37,303 nt of DNA. Source: Streptomyces sp. ISL-36 (GTDB taxonomy: Bacteria > Actinomycetota > Actinomycetes > Streptomycetales > Streptomycetaceae). The number at the start of each line of letters is the position of its first letter. The stretch's first letter is position 1. Location of the stretch: NCBI RefSeq assembly GCF_018614205.1, contig NZ_JAGGOS010000108.1:1-37303 (forward strand), read 5' to 3'. The position numbers were made by a program, and so were the translations under genes. Shown here piece after piece: positions 32,896 through 37,303 of this stretch. Under the pieces are notes generated by a model, which saw only the letters and a list, made by a program, of their open reading frames with translations, made no database searches and was not told where the DNA came from.

Positions 32896-34404
32896 GTGGA
32901 CCTCGCTCTGGCGCCAGAGACTCTGGCGCGCTGGCAGTTCGGCATCACCACCGTCTACCACTTTCTCTTCGTTCCTCTGACGATCTCCCTCGCCGCGCTC
33001 ACCGCCGGTCTCCAGACCGCCTGGGTACGTACGGAGAACGAGAAGTACCTCAGGGCGACCAAGTTCTGGGGCAAGCTCTTCCTGATCAACATCGCGATGG
33101 GTGTGGTCACCGGGATCGTGCAGGAGTTCCAGTTCGGCATGAACTGGTCCGACTACTCGCGCTTCGTCGGCGACATCTTCGGAGCCCCGCTCGCCTTCGA
33201 GGCGCTGATCGCCTTCTTCTTCGAGTCGACCTTCATCGGCCTGTGGATCTTCGGCTGGGACAAGTTGCCCCAGCGGATCCACCTGGCCTGTATATGGATG
33301 GTGTCGATCGGCACGATCCTCTCCGCGTACTTCATCCTGGCGGCCAACTCCTGGATGCAGCACCCGGTGGGCTACCGGATCAACGAGGAGCGGGGCCGGG
33401 CCGAGCTCACGGACTTCTGGCAGGTGCTCACCCAGAACACCGCCCTCACCCAGTTCTTCCACACCATGACGGCCGCCTTCCTGGTCGGCGGCGCGTTCAT
33501 GGTGGGCATCTCCGCCTTCCACCTGGCGCGCAAGAAGCACGTTCCGGTGATGCGGACCTCGCTGCGGCTGGGTCTGATCACACTGATCATCGCCGGACTC
33601 GGCACGGCCGTCAGCGGTGACCTGCTCGGCAAGGTGATGTTCAAGCAGCAGCCCATGAAGATGGCCGCCGCCGAGGCGCTGTGGGACGGCGAAGCGCCCG
33701 CACCCTTCTCGATCTTCGCCTACGGAGATGTCGAGAAGGGGCACAACAAGGTCGCCGTAGAGATCCCCGGCCTGCTGTCCTTCCTCGCGAACGACGACTT
33801 CAGCTCGCACGTGCCGGGCATCAACGACGTCAACAAGGCCGAGCAGGAGCGGTTCGGGCCCGGCGACTACCGGCCCAACATCCCGGTCGCCTACTGGGGC
33901 TTCCGTTGGATGATCGGCTTCGGCATGGCCTCGCTGACCATCGGCATGATCGGCCTCTGGCTGACCCGCAAGAAGTTCATGCTGCCGCCGGGGATGCGGA
34001 CCGGTGAGAACGAGGTGCCGAACCTGGTCCTGTTCAAGCGGAAGGCACTCAGCCCCCGCCTGACCAAGTGGTACTGGCTCGTCGCCCTCTGGACCATGCT
34101 CTTCCCGCTGATCGCCAACTCCTGGGGCTGGATCTTCACCGAGATGGGCCGCCAGCCCTGGGTCGTGTACGGCGTGCTGCGCACCAGGGACGCCGTCTCC
34201 CCCGGTGTCTCCCAGGGCGAGATCCTCACCTCGATGATCGTCTTCACCCTGCTCTACGCCGTGCTCGCCGTCATCGAGGTCAAGCTCCTGGTCAAGTACG
34301 TCAAGGCCGGACCGCCCGAGCTCAGCGAGGACGACCTCAACCCGCCCACCAAGATCGGCGGGGACCACCGTGACCCCGACCGGCCCATGGCCTTCTCGTA
34401 CTGA
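32896..34404 (+). CDS. cydA: Cytochrome bd ubiquinol/menaquinol oxidase subunit I, CydA
   Basis: 502 aa haem-binding subunit of the terminal oxidase that reduces O2 to water at the membrane under low oxygen. The N-terminal haem ligand is His22 (ARWQFGITTVYHFLFVPLTI); the second is in TQFFHTMTAAFLVGGAFMVG (about residue 190). Also seen are the quinol-site EFQFGMNWSDYSRFVGDIFG and ESTFIGLWIFGWDKL. The Q loop is short, as in most actinobacteria. GTG 32896 follows a strong AAGGAG site. It leads the cydA-cydB-cydD transcript under Rex control. Confidence 0.97.
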   Translation: MDLALAPETLARWQFGITTVYHFLFVPLTISLAALTAGLQTAWVRTENEKYLRATKFWGKLFLINIAMGVVTGIVQEFQFGMNWSDYSRFVGDIFGAPLAFEALIAFFFESTFIGLWIFGWDKLPQRIHLACIWMVSIGTILSAYFILAANSWMQHPVGYRINEERGRAELTDFWQVLTQNTALTQFFHTMTAAFLVGGAFMVGISAFHLARKKHVPVMRTSLRLGLITLIIAGLGTAVSGDLLGKVMFKQQPMKMAAAEALWDGEAPAPFSIFAYGDVEKGHNKVAVEIPGLLSFLANDDFSSHVPGINDVNKAEQERFGPGDYRPNIPVAYWGFRWMIGFGMASLTIGMIGLWLTRKKFMLPPGMRTGENEVPNLVLFKRKALSPRLTKWYWLVALWTMLFPLIANSWGWIFTEMGRQPWVVYGVLRTRDAVSPGVSQGEILTSMIVFTLLYAVLAVIEVKLLVKYVKAGPPELSEDDLNPPTKIGGDHRDPDRPMAFSY

Positions 34405-34422
34405 GGCTCAGGAGATCGAGGC

Positions 34423-35427
34423 ATGGAACTCCACAACGTCTGGTTCGTACTCATCGCCGTCCTCTGGATTGGCTACTTCTTCCTCGAAGGGTTCGACTTC
34501 GGGATCGGCGTCCTGACCAAGCTGCTCGCCCGCGATCGCAGCGAGAAGCGGGTGCTGATCAACACCATCGGCCCCGTCTGGGACGGTAACGAGGTGTGGC
34601 TGCTGACCGCCGGCGGCGCGACGTTCGCCGCGTTCCCCGACTGGTACGCGACCCTCTTCTCCGGCTTCTACCTGCCGCTGCTGATCATCCTGGTCTGTCT
34701 GATCGTGCGGGGCGTCGCCTTCGAGTACCGGGCGAAGCGCCCGGAGGAGAACTGGCAGCGCAACTGGGAGCAGGCCATCTTCTGGACCTCCCTGATCCCC
34801 GCCGTGCTGTGGGGCGTCGCCTTCGGCAACATCGTGCGCGGAGTGAAGATCGACGCGCAGAAGGAGTACGTGGGCACCCTCGGTGACCTGCTCAACCCGT
34901 ACGCGATCCTCGGCGGCCTGGTCACCCTCACGCTCTTCACCTTCCACGGGGCGGTCTTCGCCGCGCTCAAGACGGTCGGGGACATCCGGGTGCGAGCCCG
35001 GGCGCTCGCTCTGAAGCTGGGGATGGTCACGGCCGTCCTGGCGCTCGGATTCCTGAGCTGGACGCAGGCCGACAAGGGCGACAGCTGGAGCCTGGTCGCC
35101 CTTGTCGTGGCCGTGGTGGCGCTCGTCGGGGCCATCGGCGCGATCAAGGTGGGGCGCGAGGGCTGGTCGTTCGCGCTGTCGGGCATCACCATCGCGGCGG
35201 CCGTCGCGATGCTGTTCCTGACGCTCTTCCCGAACGTCATGCCCTCTTCGCTCGACCCCGCGTGGAGCCTTACCGTGACGAACGCGTCGTCCAGCCCGTA
35301 CACGCTGAAGATCATGACTTGGTGCGCGGCCATCGCGGCCCCGCTGGTCATGCTCTACCAGGGCTGGACCTACTGGGTGTTCCGCAAGCGGATCGGCACG
35401 CAGCACATAGCCGACGCCGCTCACTAG
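34423..35427 (+). CDS. cydB: Cytochrome bd oxidase subunit II, CydB
   Basis: 334 aa partner of CydA, multi-spanning. The family signatures are WFVLIAVLWIGYFFLEGFDF, GPVWDGNEVWLLTAGGATFA AFP, and RAKRPEENWQRNWEQAIFW. ATG 34423 follows AGGAG; it lies 18 bp after cydA and 6 bp before the cydD start, so all three are co-transcribed. The length is usual for actinobacterial CydB. Confidence 0.96.
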   Translation: MELHNVWFVLIAVLWIGYFFLEGFDFGIGVLTKLLARDRSEKRVLINTIGPVWDGNEVWLLTAGGATFAAFPDWYATLFSGFYLPLLIILVCLIVRGVAFEYRAKRPEENWQRNWEQAIFWTSLIPAVLWGVAFGNIVRGVKIDAQKEYVGTLGDLLNPYAILGGLVTLTLFTFHGAVFAALKTVGDIRVRARALALKLGMVTAVLALGFLSWTQADKGDSWSLVALVVAVVALVGAIGAIKVGREGWSFALSGITIAAAVAMLFLTLFPNVMPSSLDPAWSLTVTNASSSPYTLKIMTWCAAIAAPLVMLYQGWTYWVFRKRIGTQHIADAAH

Positions 35428-35433
35428 TAGGGG

Positions 35434-37303
35434 ATGTTTCACGTGAAACCGATCGATCCGCGCCTGCTCCGGTACGCCCGAGCCACCCGTCTCTTCCTCG
35501 CGGCGGTGGTGGTCCTCGGCCTGGCCGGGGCGGCGCTGGTCGTCGCCCAGGCGATGCTCATCGCCGAGGTGGTGGTGGGGGCCTTCCAGAGGGGCCTCCC
35601 GGTTTCCGACCTGCGCACGCCGCTGGTGCTGCTCGCAGGTGTCGCCGTGGGGCGCGGGCTGGTCTCCTGGCTGACGGAGCTGGCCGCCCACCGGGCCGGC
35701 GCGGCGGTCAAGTCCGAGCTGCGGGGACGGTTGCTCCAGCGGTCGGCGGCGCTGGGGCCGGGGTGGCTCAGCGGGCAGCGGGCCGGCTCGCTCGTCGCGC
35801 TGGCGACCCGGGGGGTGGACGCGCTGGACGACTACTTCTCGCGCTATCTGCCGCAGCTGGGACTCGCGGTCGTCGTGCCGGTGGCGGTCCTGGTGCGGAT
35901 CGTCACCGAGGACTGGGTCTCGGCCGCGGTCATCGTGGTCACCCTGCCGCTCATTCCGCTCTTCATGATTCTGATCGGCTGGTACACCCAGGCCCGGATG
36001 GACCGTCAGTGGAAGCTGCTGTCCCGGCTGTCCGGCCACTTCCTGGACGTGGTGGCCGGGCTGCCCACGCTCAAGGTGTTCGGACGGGCGAAGGCGCAGG
36101 CCGAGTCGATCCGGTCGATCACGGCGGAGTACCGGCGGGCGACGATGAAGACGCTGCGCATCGCGTTCCTTTCGTCGTTCGCCCTGGAGCTGCTGTCGAC
36201 GCTGTCGGTGGCGCTGGTCGCGGTCGGTATCGGTATGCGGCTGGTCCACGGCGACCTCGACCTGTACACGGGCCTGGTCATCCTGATCCTGGCGCCCGAG
36301 GCCTATCTGCCGATCCGGCAGGTCGGGGCGCAGTTCCATGCGGCGGCGGAAGGGCTGGCCGCCGCGGAGGAGATCTTCGAGGTCCTGGAGACTCCGGCGG
36401 CGGTCGGCGGCACGGGCGCCGTGCCGACGTCCCCGCGCATCGAGCTGGAGAACGTGACCGTACGTCACGCCGGCCGGGCCGAAGCCTCGCTGGACGGGGC
36501 GTCGCTGGTCGTGGAGCCGGGCGAGACGGTGGCCCTGGTGGGGCCGAGTGGTGTCGGCAAGTCCACGCTGCTCGATGTGGTGCTCGGATTCGCGACTCCG
36601 GAGGCGGGCGGCTCGGTCCGGGTCGGAGGAGTGGAGTTCGGCGCGCTGGACATCGAGGAGTGGCGGTCGCGGATCGCCTGGGTGCCGCAGCGGCCCTATC
36701 TCTTCGCGGGCACCATCGCCGAGAACGTCCGCCTGGCCCGCCCGGACGCATCCGACGAAGCGGTACGTGAGGCCCTGCGGGACGCTGGGGCGGATGGGTT
36801 CGTCGCGGAGCTCGCCCACGGGATCGACACGATGCTCGGCGAGGACGGCGCCGGTCTCTCGGCAGGGCAGCGCCAGCGACTCTCTCTGGCCCGCGCGTTC
36901 CTGGCCGATCGGCCCCTGCTGCTTCTCGACGAGCCGACGGCCGCGCTCGACGGCGGCACCGAGGCCGCTGTGGTCGACGCGGTCCGCCGTCTCGCGGCCG
37001 GCCGCACGGTCCTGCTGGTGGTCCACCGCCCGGCGCTGCTGGCGGTCGCGGACCGCGTGGTGGAGCTCCGGCCCGCAGAGAGGGAGCAGCGGGCAGAGCC
37101 GGGGCGGGAGACGGCGCCCGACGCGGTGGCTAGACCACGATTGGCGCCGGTGAGAGAACGCGAGCGGGAGGCTCTCGCCCTGCTACGCGAAGCGGCGACC
37201 CACGCGAACGCGGGGCCACAACGGCATACAAGCAAGCCCACCGTGGAGACGTACGTGAGCCGTATCCTGCCGAAAGTGGATTGTGCGAACCAGCAGCAGG
37301 CGG
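35434..37303 (+). CDS. cydD: CydD(-CydC) ABC transporter for cytochrome bd assembly, 3' partial and possibly broken
   Basis: The frame from ATG 35434 has no stop before the window end (623 codons). It encodes an ABC exporter half: about six TM helices (LRYARATRLFLAAVVVLGLA ... GLVILILAPEAYLPIRQVGA), then an NBD with Walker A GPSGVGKSTLL (K376), signature LSAGQRQRLSLARAFL, Walker B LLLLDEPTAALD and H-loop VVHRPALLA. CydDC exports glutathione/cysteine-type thiols or haem-related compounds required for bd oxidase. In Streptomyces CydD is normally fused to CydC. After about codon 565 (37130) the residues instead resemble a LuxR HTH, so the fusion may be disrupted. The first codons (MFHVKP) overlap parS site 3. 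Confidence 0.88.
   Translation, partial: MFHVKPIDPRLLRYARATRLFLAAVVVLGLAGAALVVAQAMLIAEVVVGAFQRGLPVSDLRTPLVLLAGVAVGRGLVSWLTELAAHRAGAAVKSELRGRLLQRSAALGPGWLSGQRAGSLVALATRGVDALDDYFSRYLPQLGLAVVVPVAVLVRIVTEDWVSAAVIVVTLPLIPLFMILIGWYTQARMDRQWKLLSRLSGHFLDVVAGLPTLKVFGRAKAQAESIRSITAEYRRATMKTLRIAFLSSFALELLSTLSVALVAVGIGMRLVHGDLDLYTGLVILILAPEAYLPIRQVGAQFHAAAEGLAAAEEIFEVLETPAAVGGTGAVPTSPRIELENVTVRHAGRAEASLDGASLVVEPGETVALVGPSGVGKSTLLDVVLGFATPEAGGSVRVGGVEFGALDIEEWRSRIAWVPQRPYLFAGTIAENVRLARPDASDEAVREALRDAGADGFVAELAHGIDTMLGEDGAGLSAGQRQRLSLARAFLADRPLLLLDEPTAALDGGTEAAVVDAVRRLAAGRTVLLVVHRPALLAVADRVVELRPAEREQRAEPGRETAPDAVARPRLAPVREREREALALLREAATHANAGPQRHTSKPTVETYVSRILPKVDCANQQQA
35435..35450. promoter_or_regulatory. 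parS site 3 (ParB-binding), at the cydD start
   Basis: TGTTTCACGTGAAACC, with a perfect 14-bp core (35436-35449), starts at the second base of the cydD ATG. ParB bound here could affect cydD transcription or translation (inference). Confidence 0.93.
37130..37303 (+). pseudogene. Degenerate LuxR-type HTH remnant in frame with cydD, cut by window end
   Basis: The translated end reads REREREALALLREAATHANA, then SKPTVETYVSRILPKVDCAN and QQQAG. This matches the LuxR/NarL C-terminal HTH (RERE-x-LALL ... TVKTHVSRILAKL-CANRVQA) in spacing and key residues, but with many replacements and a missing-looking helix region. Base use also changes: codons such as AGA, CGA, CTA, ACA and CAA appear, unusual for the surrounding gene. 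It may be a decayed response regulator. An alternative is an unusual CydDC linker with chance similarity, or a sequencing or assembly join. Confidence 0.5.

Noticed and set aside
34408..37026. An 872-aa open frame antisense to cydB and cydD
   Set aside because: It mirrors the GC-rich codon pattern of the real genes on the other strand, has low-complexity Arg/Gly/Asp content and no family resemblance.

Overview
The window is high-GC actinobacterial DNA, almost certainly from a Streptomyces chromosome. The evidence is the codon bias, the developmental pair ssgR-ssgA, three copies of the Streptomyces parS palindrome, TTGTCCACA-type DnaA boxes, a Rex operator in front of cydAB, and a core gene order of the kind found on the oriC side of Streptomyces chromosomes.

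Region 1 (1-about 11,480) looks like an accessory island. It opens inside a Tn7/Tn5053-type transposition operon: a DDE transposase (TnsB/TniA-like, 5' end outside the window), an AAA+ ATPase (TnsC/TniB-like) and an unusually large TniQ protein. The three frames overlap by 4 bases and are probably translationally coupled. The TniQ carries several helix-turn-helix segments and ends in a LysR-like winged helix. The transposase contains the only in-frame TTA (bldA-type) codon I found in any gene accepted here. Behind it lie small unrecognised genes, a decayed gene between two intact partners, a two-domain protein ending in a barstar fold, and an FGE-like protein that lacks one expected active-site cysteine.

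Region 2 (about 11,580-22,000) is ordinary chromosome: a beta-lactamase-fold serine hydrolase, two GNAT acetyltransferases, a MarR regulator, a small membrane protein, an HAD phosphatase, a flavohaemoprotein, a Nudix hydrolase, a LysR regulator, a PLP-dependent Cys/Met-type enzyme, a low-molecular-weight tyrosine phosphatase, a holin-family-4 membrane protein, a cupin and a small DUF5326-like membrane protein. Two parS sites lie here, one in a convergent intergenic gap and one inside the first codons of a gene.

Region 3 (about 22,000-32,700) holds ssgR-ssgA (sporulation septation), a YibE/F-type membrane protein, thiC behind a TPP riboswitch, a membrane protein, a PPP-type metallophosphatase, a LacI regulator, hisC behind a pair of DnaA boxes, and a cyclophilin-fold protein whose coding sequence contains a perfect terminator-like hairpin.

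Region 4 (about 32,780-37,303) is the cytochrome bd locus: a perfect Rex operator, cydA, cydB, and cydD starting on a third parS. The cydD frame stays open to the window end. After about 37,130 it no longer looks like the CydD-CydC linker and instead resembles a degraded LuxR-type HTH, so this end may be a rearrangement, deletion or assembly join.

The most interesting material is the transposition operon with its multi-HTH TniQ and its TTA codon, followed by the cydD/LuxR-like junction.
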